Part shown: in pieces, positions 1-6,448 of the stretch | Position numbering within the stretch: position 1 is the stretch's first letter | Layout: each line of letters begins with the position of its first letter | Assembly (NCBI GenBank): GCA_001795035.1 | Contig: MGMW01000010.1 | Location: 1-6,591, forward strand | Direction: 5' to 3' | Length of the DNA stretch: 6,591 nt | Source: Chloroflexi bacterium RBG_13_53_26 | GTDB lineage: Bacteria > Chloroflexota > Dehalococcoidia > UBA2247 > RBG-13-53-26 | Position numbers and translations under genes: made by a program | Notes under the pieces: generated by a model | Database searches by the model: none | What the model saw: only the letters and a program-made list of their open reading frames with translations | What the model was told of the DNA's origin: nothing

Positions 1-5
1 TTCGT

Positions 6-11
6 CTCCTT
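6..11 (-). promoter_or_regulatory. Ribosome binding site AAGGAG for a gene starting beyond the left edge
   Basis: Downstream of the last ACAD stop (TAA at 22-24) the minus strand reads AAGGAG, followed by ACGAA up to the window edge. The five-base spacing matches the other SD-ATG pairs here, so a start codon is expected immediately outside the window. That would make the operon at least one gene longer, with a gap of about 21 bases. Confidence 0.5.
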
Positions 12-21
12 CCCTTCGAAT

Positions 22-1275
22 TTACTTCTTGGGTGCCGGCTTTGGCTCTCTGGGCAGTCCCAAGGCACCGGCTGCGGCATTTCGGGCTACCTCAGTGGTG
101 CCGGCGGCAATGGTGTTGCAAATGGTGCTCAGATAGAGGTGCTTCATCCGCCCTCCGAGTCTGGCCCACTTGTCCTTAACCGGATCGGTCTGCCTCCAGT
201 TGCCCCCGACGGGGCCCAGTTGGCTGTAGAGCCCCATGATCTGCATGCCCACTTGAGCCACGCGCTGAGTGGTAATACCGCCAAGTATCTTGACATGGTT
301 GGCGGTGCTAACCACATTCCCACCGGTAAGCGCTAAGTGGTTCAGCTTGTAGCCTACATTCCGGGCTATCTCCTGCTGAATGACCACTTCGGCCAGCCGG
401 TTACGAATCAATCGGTTCTTGGACAGCGGCTCACCGTCAACGTCCTTGGTCTCCTTACAGTACTCAATCAAGAGATCGATGTCCCTCCTGATATTGATGA
501 GGAGCATCACTCCGTAGCTTCGCTCATGACTGAGAGCGGCCATGACGATTTTCCAGCCGCTATTGATCTCACCGAGGAGGTTCTCCTTGGGGATCTTGAC
601 GTTGTCATAGAAGACCTCGTTGAAAGCCCCGAGACCGCTCATCATCTCCAGCCGTCTCATGGTGATCCCCGGGGTCTTCTGGTACTCCACCAGGATAATG
701 CTGATACCCCGGTGCTTGGCGAGATTGGGGTCCGTCCGAACGTAGACGGGAGCTAGATCGGCCCTGTGGGCGGCGCTCTGCCAGGTCTTCTGACCGTTGA
801 GAATGAAGTAGTCGCCCTGCAGGTCAGCCTTCAACTGAATGTTGGCCAGATCCGAGCCGGCGTTAGGCTCGCTCATACCCGTAGCGCCCTTTATCTCCCC
901 ACGGATCATCATGGGCAGGTATTTCTCTTTCTGAGCCTCAGTGCCGAACTCCAGGAGGAGATCGCCCATGCCACCGACGAACTGATAGGGATCCAAGCCG
1001 GGTGAACCGCGATAGGTCATCTCCTCTTCCAGGATGATCTGCTTCCAGAGCGGCTGCTCGTGACCACCGTACTTCTTAGGCCAGGTCAGCCCCAGCCATC
1101 CCTTGGCGGCGAGCTTCTTCTGCATCGCCACACTGACCTCGTGGATCTCGTCGAAGGCATCCTCGTGGTAGCAGTCCGGATCCACTCCCGGCCAGTCTTT
1201 CGGCAGTTCTTTGTCGAGGAATTCTCTTACTTCTTTGCGGAAGGCTTCTTCCTCTGGGGTAAAGCGAAAGTCCAT
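22..1275 (-). CDS. Acyl-CoA dehydrogenase family protein (alpha-type subunit, 417 aa)
   Basis: This is a flavin-dependent acyl-CoA dehydrogenase, expected to introduce an alpha,beta double bond into an acyl-CoA in the cytoplasm. Visible in order (numbered from the ATG): an N-terminal helical domain opening MDFRFTPEEE; KGWLGLTWPKKYGG near 58-71; the flavin/substrate motif MSEPNAGSD at about 134-142; NGQKTW at 160-165; and a C-terminal helical domain with QIMG near 345-348 and GTTEVARN near 392-399. The position of the MCAD-type catalytic Glu (Glu-Gly-Thr) is Ala391. A Glu in the HER motif (Glu251) lies where isovaleryl-CoA and long-chain dehydrogenases carry their base, so it is the likely catalytic residue. 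The canonical RxxFG FAD-pyrophosphate motif is absent, which suggests a heteromeric partner. An in-frame TTG one codon upstream is too close to the SD, so ATG at 1275 is preferred. It lies 21 bases after the preceding ACAD gene. The family call is secure; the substrate is unknown. Confidence 0.95.
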   Translation of the reverse strand: MDFRFTPEEEAFRKEVREFLDKELPKDWPGVDPDCYHEDAFDEIHEVSVAMQKKLAAKGWLGLTWPKKYGGHEQPLWKQIILEEEMTYRGSPGLDPYQFVGGMGDLLLEFGTEAQKEKYLPMMIRGEIKGATGMSEPNAGSDLANIQLKADLQGDYFILNGQKTWQSAAHRADLAPVYVRTDPNLAKHRGISIILVEYQKTPGITMRRLEMMSGLGAFNEVFYDNVKIPKENLLGEINSGWKIVMAALSHERSYGVMLLINIRRDIDLLIEYCKETKDVDGEPLSKNRLIRNRLAEVVIQQEIARNVGYKLNHLALTGGNVVSTANHVKILGGITTQRVAQVGMQIMGLYSQLGPVGGNWRQTDPVKDKWARLGGRMKHLYLSTICNTIAAGTTEVARNAAAGALGLPREPKPAPKK

Positions 1276-1280
1276 CAAAA

Positions 1281-1288
1281 CCTCCTTT
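1281..1288 (-). promoter_or_regulatory. Ribosome binding site AAAGGAGG for the last ACAD gene
   Basis: The minus strand reads AAAGGAGG, then five bases (TTTTG), then ATG at 1275. This favours the ATG over the in-frame TTG at 1278, which would leave only two bases after the SD. The site lies in the 21-base gap after the TAG stop (1297-1299) of the preceding gene, as expected within an operon. Confidence 0.8.
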
Positions 1289-1296
1289 ACTTGTGC

Positions 1297-2412
1297 CTAA
1301 AGTCCTAATTCCTTAGCCACTACTTCGGCGTGATAGGCACTGCTCCCGAAGGAAGCTTCTCCCACCACAGCCTGTTTCGTGTAGAGGTGCATATCGTGAT
1401 CGTGCTGAAACGCGATGGCTCCGTGTACCTCGTGACCCAGACTGGTGATGCGGCGCGAAGCCTGGCCCACCCAGGCCTTGGCCAAAGACACCTCAAGGGC
1501 ACAGGGAAGGCCCTCGCTCACCAGCCACGCCGCCCTGCGGGTCATGTAACGGGACTCATCAAAGTCATTCAACATGTTGGCACAGTGGTGTTGGATAGCC
1601 TGGTAAGTGCCGATGGCCTTGCCGAACGCTATCCTATCCTTGGCATACTGGATCGTCATCTCCAAGACCTGCTCTGCACCACCCACCATCTCGGAGCACC
1701 TGGCCGCGGCCGCTCTTTGCATTACCTTCTCCAAGTAATCCTTGCCACGGTTCACGCCGCCCAGCATGTCGGCCCTGGTCAGCCTTACCCCGTCGAATTT
1801 GACTTCGCACTGTCTCTCACCAGCCATCGCCGGCAACAGACTGCAGCTCACGCCGGGGCTCCGGGCGTCCACCAGGAAGAGAGTGACCCCGCCCTTCGTT
1901 TTCGCAGCCACGATGATGTAGTCGGCCACATGCGCGTCGGTGACGAAGAGCTTCGTGCCGCTAACAGTGTAGTGGTGGGCCACGTGCCTGGCCTCCACTT
2001 CAAAGAAATCGCTCCGGTAGATGGCATGCGGCTCAGCAATGGCCATCGTCAGAACGAGTTCACCCCTGGCCACCCTGGGCAGAATAGCGCTCTTCTGCTC
2101 GTCAGTTCCCAGATCCAGGACAGTCATGGCACCCAGAATCACGGTGGAGAGGAATGGACCCGGAAGGCAAGCCCGTCCCATTTCCTCCATCAGGATGGTG
2201 AGGTCCATGAAGCTGGCTCCCGAGCCACCGTATTGCTCCGGAAGAGCCAATCCTACCCATCCCAGATCCGCCATCTTCTTCCACAGCTCAGGCGGATAAC
2301 CCCTGGGGTCTTTGGCAATCTCCTTGACCGCCGTTTTGGGCAACTCAGTCTTAAAGAAATCCCGGGCAGTCTTCTTCAGCATTTCCTGCTGTTCGCTAAG
2401 GCCGAAGTCCAT
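1297..2412 (-). CDS. Acyl-CoA dehydrogenase family protein (beta-type, FAD-motif-bearing subunit, 371 aa)
   Basis: This is the shortest of the three ACADs and the only one with the classic FAD-pyrophosphate motif RIAFGKAIGTYQ (Arg260, Phe263-Gly264, Gln271). The N-terminal domain begins MDFGLSEQQEMLKKTARDFF, and LPEQYGG lies at 58-64. The usual SEPxAGSD flavin motif is degenerate (AEPHAIYRSD, 126-135). The usual QIHGGxG is EVHGAIAF (328-335). The helix position of the IVD/LCAD-type Glu is Gln232, and the C-terminal MCAD-type Glu-Gly-Thr is replaced by a GEASFGSS stretch. It therefore looks unable to act alone and is best read as the partner that completes the FAD site of a neighbouring ACAD in an alpha2beta2 enzyme, as known for mycobacterial steroid-pathway FadE pairs. 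The frame stays open 38 codons upstream into the preceding gene, but the SD, the family-typical N-terminus and the 34-base gap select ATG at 2412. Family secure; subunit role inferred. Confidence 0.93.
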   Translation of the reverse strand: MDFGLSEQQEMLKKTARDFFKTELPKTAVKEIAKDPRGYPPELWKKMADLGWVGLALPEQYGGSGASFMDLTILMEEMGRACLPGPFLSTVILGAMTVLDLGTDEQKSAILPRVARGELVLTMAIAEPHAIYRSDFFEVEARHVAHHYTVSGTKLFVTDAHVADYIIVAAKTKGGVTLFLVDARSPGVSCSLLPAMAGERQCEVKFDGVRLTRADMLGGVNRGKDYLEKVMQRAAAARCSEMVGGAEQVLEMTIQYAKDRIAFGKAIGTYQAIQHHCANMLNDFDESRYMTRRAAWLVSEGLPCALEVSLAKAWVGQASRRITSLGHEVHGAIAFQHDHDMHLYTKQAVVGEASFGSSAYHAEVVAKELGL

Positions 2413-2418
2413 CCTGCA

Positions 2419-2426
2419 CTCCTTTT
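2419..2426 (-). promoter_or_regulatory. Ribosome binding site AAAAGGAG that fixes the start of the middle ACAD gene
   Basis: The minus strand reads AAAAGGAG, then six bases (TGCAGG), then ATG at 2412. The encoded MDFGLSEQQE matches the opening of the two neighbouring ACADs (MDFxxTPEQE-like). This rules out the longer open frame starting at 2526, which would overlap the preceding gene by 80 bases and add a Pro/Trp-rich segment foreign to the family. Confidence 0.8.
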
Positions 2427-2446
2427 CTACGTTCCAAACAATCGGA

Positions 2447-3634
2447 CTATTTCCGTGGCAGGCCCAGGCCGGTGGTGGCCATGGTATTCCTGGCGATCTC
2501 TGAGGTGCCACCGGCCAGACTGTCACCAGCGGTCCAGAGGTACCAGCGCCGCATATTCTTCCTCAGTGCCGCCCACTTGTCGGTCTCCGGTGCGTAAGCG
2601 TAGGCCCCCATTATCTGCATGCCCCTGTCGAAGAAACGCAGCCCCATGTCATCCGCGAGCACCTTGGCCGCCGATGCTTCGTAAGTGAGGGGCATTCCCT
2701 TGTCCAGTTTCCAGCCGATGTTCCAAAACACCTGCCGGCAGGCCTCAATTTCGATGGCGCTTTCGACCAGTTTGGCTCTGACGCCGGGCTGCTGAGAAAG
2801 CAGCTCTCCGTCCACCCTCGTTTCCTTCGCGTACTGCACTAGATCGTGGGTGATCCTCTGACAGAACCGCGCCTTGGGGAAGCGAGCCCAGAAGCGATCA
2901 AACTCCAGCGTTTTGGCGAGGTGAAGCACCGCCTGGTTCTTTTCACCCAGGAGGTGCCTCTTAGGTACGCGCACATTGTCCAGGAAAACTTCAGTGTGGA
3001 AAACATCTCCCAACATACTGACCATCGGCTGCACCGTGACGCCCGGAAGGCTCTTGTCTAAGAGGAGGGTGCTGATGGAGGCCCACTTCGGCGTATTCGG
3101 GTCAGTGGCTGTGCGGACAAAAAGGAATCCATATTGAGACAGGTGAGCCAGAGAACTCCATACTTTCTGGCCGTTCACCAGAAAGCAGTCCTCCTGTTCG
3201 ATGGCCGTCGTTCGCAGCGCAAGCAGGTCGGAGCCAGCATCCGGTTCGCTCATGGCCAGCCAGAGGATAGTCTCGCCTCTCCCTATGCCCGGCAAGAACT
3301 CCTGTTTCAGCTCTTCGCTGCCCATGTCAAGGATCGAATTGGCCATGGACCAGCAGATGGCGCCGGCCGCCCAGGGGACTCTGGCCCAGGCCAGTTCCTC
3401 AAACAGAATCATCAAATCCATATTGGAGCGCTCGGAGCCGCCATACTTCTTGGGCCAAGTCAGTGGTATCCAGCCCTTCTGACCAAGAAGGCGAACAAAC
3501 TCATAGGAGAACGCACCATGTCCCCATGAATCTTCACCTGACTGCGTAGGGAACTTCTCGGGGGGGTTGTCTTTCAGGAAATCATGTATTTCTCGACGCC
3601 ATGCTTCCTGCTCGGGAGTGAAGCCAAAATCCAT
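2447..3634 (-). CDS. Acyl-CoA dehydrogenase family protein (alpha-type subunit, 395 aa)
   Basis: This is a flavin-dependent ACAD and the first gene of the ACAD block. It appears paralogous to the last gene, sharing KGWxxLTWPKKYGG (53-66), MSEPDAGSD (128-136), NGQKVW (154-159), QIMG (340-343) and GTSEIARN (376-383). The MCAD-type catalytic Glu position is Gly375. At the IVD/LCAD-type position, where its paralogue has Glu in HER, this protein has Asp246 (FDRFW). Either Asp serves as the base, or this subunit is non-catalytic or specialised. It lacks the RxxFG motif found in the next gene, again suggesting a heteromeric enzyme. The start is well supported: ATG at 3634 is preceded by AAGGAGG with a four-base spacer. 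The gene follows a 194-base gap with two inverted repeats, so it may begin its own transcript. Family secure; substrate unknown. Confidence 0.95.
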   Translation of the reverse strand: MDFGFTPEQEAWRREIHDFLKDNPPEKFPTQSGEDSWGHGAFSYEFVRLLGQKGWIPLTWPKKYGGSERSNMDLMILFEELAWARVPWAAGAICWSMANSILDMGSEELKQEFLPGIGRGETILWLAMSEPDAGSDLLALRTTAIEQEDCFLVNGQKVWSSLAHLSQYGFLFVRTATDPNTPKWASISTLLLDKSLPGVTVQPMVSMLGDVFHTEVFLDNVRVPKRHLLGEKNQAVLHLAKTLEFDRFWARFPKARFCQRITHDLVQYAKETRVDGELLSQQPGVRAKLVESAIEIEACRQVFWNIGWKLDKGMPLTYEASAAKVLADDMGLRFFDRGMQIMGAYAYAPETDKWAALRKNMRRWYLWTAGDSLAGGTSEIARNTMATTGLGLPRK

Positions 3635-3704
3635 GTATCCTCCTTAGAACCACAGCTCACCGGATGAAATCCCTCGAAAGTGGACAGTAACATCATCATA
3701 GTCG

Positions 3705-3730
3705 GACTGCCACAAGCAGATATGGCAGTC
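3705..3730. repeat. 8-bp perfect inverted repeat upstream of the ACAD block (possible operator)
   Basis: GACTGCCA (3705-3712) and TGGCAGTC (3723-3730) are perfect reverse complements separated by a 10-base spacer, with half-site centres 18 bp apart. The repeat lies 71-96 bases before the ATG of the first ACAD gene, in non-coding sequence. Such dyads can be binding sites for dimeric repressors (TetR-type regulators often control ACAD operons) or can form an RNA hairpin. I could not identify a convincing -35/-10 pair near it, so a regulatory role is inference from position and symmetry. Confidence 0.4.
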
Positions 3731-3775
3731 ATGTCACACACCGATACCACCAACCCCTCCTCTACACAGGGAAGC

Positions 3776-3801
3776 TCGGGGGCAGTTCTCACTGCCCCCG
3801 A
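3776..3801 (-). terminator. Perfect GC-rich hairpin just after the thiolase gene (terminator-like, no T-tract)
   Basis: TCGGGGGCAG (3776-3785) pairs with CTGCCCCCGA (3792-3801) to give a perfect 10-bp stem with a six-base loop, beginning 27 bases past the thiolase stop codon. Neither strand has a run of T after the stem, so it is not a textbook intrinsic terminator. It may attenuate transcription, act with a termination factor, or protect the 3' end of the upstream message. Its position marks the break between the thiolase block and the ACAD block. Confidence 0.5.
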
Positions 3802-3828
3802 CAAGCATTTCCAACTACGCTTACACTG

Positions 3829-5013
3829 CTAGCTTGCAGGGCCAACAATGGTCACGGACGCCTGGAACATACCTGGCGTACCGCCCTGTGAATGCGCTAA
3901 ACCGAGCTTGGGATTCTTCAACTGACGCTCCCCGGCTCTCCCCAACTGCTGATTGTAGAGCTCATAGATCATCCTCAGCCCGCTGGCTCCCACCGGATGA
4001 CCAAAGGATTTCAGCCCGCCATCGGTATTTACAGGCAGGTCACCTTTGAGTGTGAAGGACTCCTTCTCTACCTCCGCCGGACCGCCACCACGAGGACAGA
4101 AGCCCAGGGACTCGTAGATAATCAACTCGGTGATGGTAAAGCAGTCGTGAACCTCAGCCGAACCTATCTCCTTGCGGGGATCCTTTATACCCACCTGCTC
4201 ATAGGCCTGGTGAGCGGCTGCCCAGGTCTCATCCCAGAAGGTTATGTCAACGTCGGAGCGGAACTTGCCCTTGAACGGGTCTATACGGCCAACAGACAGT
4301 CCGACACCCTTCAGCAACACATAGTCCTTGGTGTAGCTCTTAGCCTTGTCTGCGCGGGTGATGATGGCACACGACGCACCATCAGTGACCGGGCAGCAGT
4401 CAAACAATCCCAGAGGCCAGGCAATCATAGGAGCGTTGAGAGCAGTCTCCAGGGTTATTGCTCTTCGGAAGTGAGCCTTGGGATGAAGAGCACCATTGGC
4501 ATGGTTCTTGACAGCAATCTTGGACAGAATCTCTTTACCCTTGTCGAAGGGGATCTTGTATTTCTCAAAGTACTGCACGGCTGATTTGGCGAAGGAAGCC
4601 GGCGCTGAGCCAACTACCGAAATCGGGTGCATGGAACCGGGCATTTCCAGAGCGCCGCTGCCGTAGTCCTTCAGCTTCTCGAAGCCAACACAGAGGACGG
4701 TATCATACATACCCGCGGCAACAGAGAAAGCGCCTACCCTGAGTGCCTCGGCCGCTGTAGCACAATTGTTCTCTACCCTGGTGGCGGGTATCTTGTCCAA
4801 CTGCAGAGCCTCCGTCACCGTAGCCCCTGTCCACATGCTGGAGGAAACGTTGCCTACGAACACGGCTTCGATGTCCTTTGGACCCACTCCGGCATCCTCA
4901 TACGCCTCATAGGCACAGTCAATGATCAAATCCGGCACACCCTTCTTCCAGAGGTCACCAAAGTTGGTGCAACCCATTCCGATTATGGCGACTTTATCTT
5001 TTATCGTACCCAT
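3829..5013 (-). CDS. SCP2-type thiolase / acetyl-CoA acetyltransferase-like protein (394 aa)
   Basis: This is a member of the nondecarboxylating SCP2/archaeal-type thiolase family, which cleaves or forms carbon-carbon bonds in CoA thioesters. Visible motifs are VAIIGMGCTNFG at the N-terminus, the nucleophile region VENNCATAAEALRVG with Cys84, AEVHDCF at 286-292, GHPVGASG with His339, and the C-terminal loop AHSQGGTPG, where classical thiolases carry a second Cys in CxGGG. Cys84, His339 and the HDCF loop are intact, so a working thiolase is expected. Length is normal for the family. It starts 13 bases after the DUF35-fusion gene, with SD AAGGAGG and a six-base spacer, so the two are probably co-translated and may form a complex. 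Related proteins include archaeal acetoacetyl-CoA thiolase and the Ltp2-type retro-aldolases of steroid side-chain degradation. The Cys/His set argues for a thiolase, but the substrate is not evident. Confidence 0.93.
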   Translation of the reverse strand: MGTIKDKVAIIGMGCTNFGDLWKKGVPDLIIDCAYEAYEDAGVGPKDIEAVFVGNVSSSMWTGATVTEALQLDKIPATRVENNCATAAEALRVGAFSVAAGMYDTVLCVGFEKLKDYGSGALEMPGSMHPISVVGSAPASFAKSAVQYFEKYKIPFDKGKEILSKIAVKNHANGALHPKAHFRRAITLETALNAPMIAWPLGLFDCCPVTDGASCAIITRADKAKSYTKDYVLLKGVGLSVGRIDPFKGKFRSDVDITFWDETWAAAHQAYEQVGIKDPRKEIGSAEVHDCFTITELIIYESLGFCPRGGGPAEVEKESFTLKGDLPVNTDGGLKSFGHPVGASGLRMIYELYNQQLGRAGERQLKNPKLGLAHSQGGTPGMFQASVTIVGPAS

Positions 5014-5017
5014 TTCT

Positions 5018-5025
5018 TCCTCCTT
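5018..5025 (-). promoter_or_regulatory. Ribosome binding site for the thiolase, abutting the upstream stop codon
   Basis: The minus strand reads TAA (stop at 5027-5029), then GAAGGAGGAAGAA, then ATG at 5013. The AAGGAGG core begins one base after the stop codon of the HMGCS-like/DUF35 gene, so ribosomes finishing that gene would sit on the thiolase start region. This supports translational coupling and balanced production of the two proteins. Confidence 0.75.
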
Positions 5026-5026
5026 C

Positions 5027-6448
5027 TTATCGCACTGGCTTGCACTTCCAAGCGTAGGCAGCGACGTCTCCCTGCCTCTCCAGCCTTCTGAAGGTCATCT
5101 CCATAGGCTGACCAACCTTGAGGTCTTGGATGTTGCCAAAGTCCGTCATCTCGAGTTCCATCCTGGTGCTGCCCTCGAAGTCGATAATGGCTCTGCCCTG
5201 CGGGGGGTCGGTAACTTCAGGGATGGTGGGGATGGTATCTGTGCTGAAGCTATAGAGTTTGACCTTCTGATCCAACAGTTTGACCTGCTGGTAGTCATCC
5301 TTGGAGTAGCACTTGGGGCAGATCCTCCTTATTGGGAACTCCACCCAGCCGCACTGTTTGCACTTGCTGGCATGCAGCTTGTACATCGAATCCCGCTCTC
5401 TCCAGAGCTGGGCCAGGCCCGGGGTGATCGGGGTCATCCGTGATGACTCAACAAAGAAGAGATGGCGCAGTCTGAGGTACTTCACATAGCTGGGCAGCAT
5501 CTTCTTTGACTTCAGATAGCCCAGCACACCATGTCTGTCTCTGGCCTTCTCAATATCATCCGTCACCTTAAGAAGCATTACATCGACTCCGTCACCATAG
5601 GCAGCTACCAGTATGCTATCTCCAGCCTTGGCCTTCTCCAGAGCGGCCACCAACAGCATCAGGGGGAACGCGGCCCCAGTGTTACCCAGCACGCTAAAGA
5701 GCGGGTCCTGCACCTGGGTCTTGGGATCGAACTTCAGCGCTGTGGCTACGGCCCCGTGCGTCCTGGCATCGGGACCGTTGTAGACCAGCTTGGTGACGTC
5801 CTTAGGCTCAATCCCAAATTTCTTCATCGCTGCAGCGAGTGCCTGCTGCATCATTGGCTGATAGCCTTCAGCCACAGCGAAACGATCACTCCAGACATGG
5901 ACGAACTGATCAGTCGCTGGTCTCCAGGTATCAGTGAAATCAGACGAGAATGAATAGAAGCCTTCAATGCTGGCAATCACATCCTTGTCCCCCAGCAGGA
6001 GAGCAGCAGCCCCATCGCCGCCATTCGATTCCATGGCTGAAAGGGGAGTCCCAAGACGACGGTCGGCGGCCGTGACCATTACCTTCTTTGCCGAGCCAGC
6101 CTTGACAGTGTCTGCAGCCAGTCTTACCGCAGTCAGGCCAGCTCTGAGTGAATGGCCGATGTCCGCTGCAATGATGTTGTCCTTGAAATCCAGTGCGGCT
6201 GCGGCGGCGGCTGCAATTTGCTTCTCAGCGAATGGAGATGACGTCGTGGCATTGAGCAATCCTTCGATTGATCCGCGATCCATCCCCTTCGTGCAGTCGA
6301 GAATGGCATCAATCGCCATAGTGAGAGCATCCTCGTCAGCACCAGCCACTGATCGCTCTCCCGCACCCCCTTTGCCCTCGAGAACCATTATCTCACGGGC
6401 TAATCTATAAAGGGGTACATATGCGCCATACGAACAGATTCCGATCAT
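5027..6448 (-). CDS. HMG-CoA-synthase-like domain fused to DUF35 zinc-ribbon/OB-fold domain (473 aa)
   Basis: The N-terminal part (about 1-335) has a thiolase/HMGCS fold: SYGAYVPLYRL at 6-16, an ADEDALTMA stretch near 37-45, GDGAAALLLGD near 145-154, and GNTGAAFPL at 255-263. The C-terminal part is a DUF35 module: a helical linker (345-360), a zinc ribbon with Cys363, Cys366, Cys377 and Cys380 (CxxC-x10-CxxC), and an OB-fold strand region (about 385-470). The HMGCS part has only two Cys (5 and 52), and neither lies at the nucleophile site. By motif comparison the catalytic Glu, Cys and His of HMGCS map to Thr69, Leu101 and Asn224, so ordinary HMG-CoA synthesis is doubtful. A CoA-binding or scaffold role for the neighbouring thiolase is more likely. 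The start ATG at 6448 is preceded by GAGGAGG with a five-base spacer. Domain calls are strong; the biochemical role is inferred. Confidence 0.9.
   Translation of the reverse strand: MIGICSYGAYVPLYRLAREIMVLEGKGGAGERSVAGADEDALTMAIDAILDCTKGMDRGSIEGLLNATTSSPFAEKQIAAAAAAALDFKDNIIAADIGHSLRAGLTAVRLAADTVKAGSAKKVMVTAADRRLGTPLSAMESNGGDGAAALLLGDKDVIASIEGFYSFSSDFTDTWRPATDQFVHVWSDRFAVAEGYQPMMQQALAAAMKKFGIEPKDVTKLVYNGPDARTHGAVATALKFDPKTQVQDPLFSVLGNTGAAFPLMLLVAALEKAKAGDSILVAAYGDGVDVMLLKVTDDIEKARDRHGVLGYLKSKKMLPSYVKYLRLRHLFFVESSRMTPITPGLAQLWRERDSMYKLHASKCKQCGWVEFPIRRICPKCYSKDDYQQVKLLDQKVKLYSFSTDTIPTIPEVTDPPQGRAIIDFEGSTRMELEMTDFGNIQDLKVGQPMEMTFRRLERQGDVAAYAWKCKPVR

Noticed and set aside
2413..2526. A 38-residue N-terminal extension of the middle ACAD
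   Set aside because: It overlaps the preceding gene, has an atypical composition, and the true start has its own SD and a family-typical N-terminus.
1330..2688. A 452-codon open frame on the plus strand
   Set aside because: It is antisense to two well-supported ACAD genes and spans their boundary. Its translation is rich in His, Arg and Pro with no recognisable domain, as expected for a shadow frame.
22..3634. Assigning the ACADs to named steroid-degradation genes (FadE26-FadE34)
   Set aside because: The heteromeric motif pattern is similar, but no steroid-specific neighbour is in the window and orthology cannot be tested by eye.
3574..3804. A 76-codon minus-strand open frame in the gap before the first ACAD
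   Set aside because: It overlaps the ACAD start by 61 bases and begins inside the hairpin. It has no family resemblance.
3997..4584. A 195-codon plus-strand open frame opposite the thiolase
   Set aside because: The thiolase on the other strand is complete with all motifs. The antisense translation shows no domain.
5967..6410. Ala/Ser-rich plus-strand open frame opposite the HMGCS-like domain
   Set aside because: Its low-complexity composition mirrors the Ala-rich coding strand. There is no independent support.
5027..6448. Calling the fusion gene an HMG-CoA synthase of the mevalonate pathway
   Set aside because: The catalytic residues appear absent and no mevalonate-pathway genes are nearby. 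The catabolic ACAD context argues against it.
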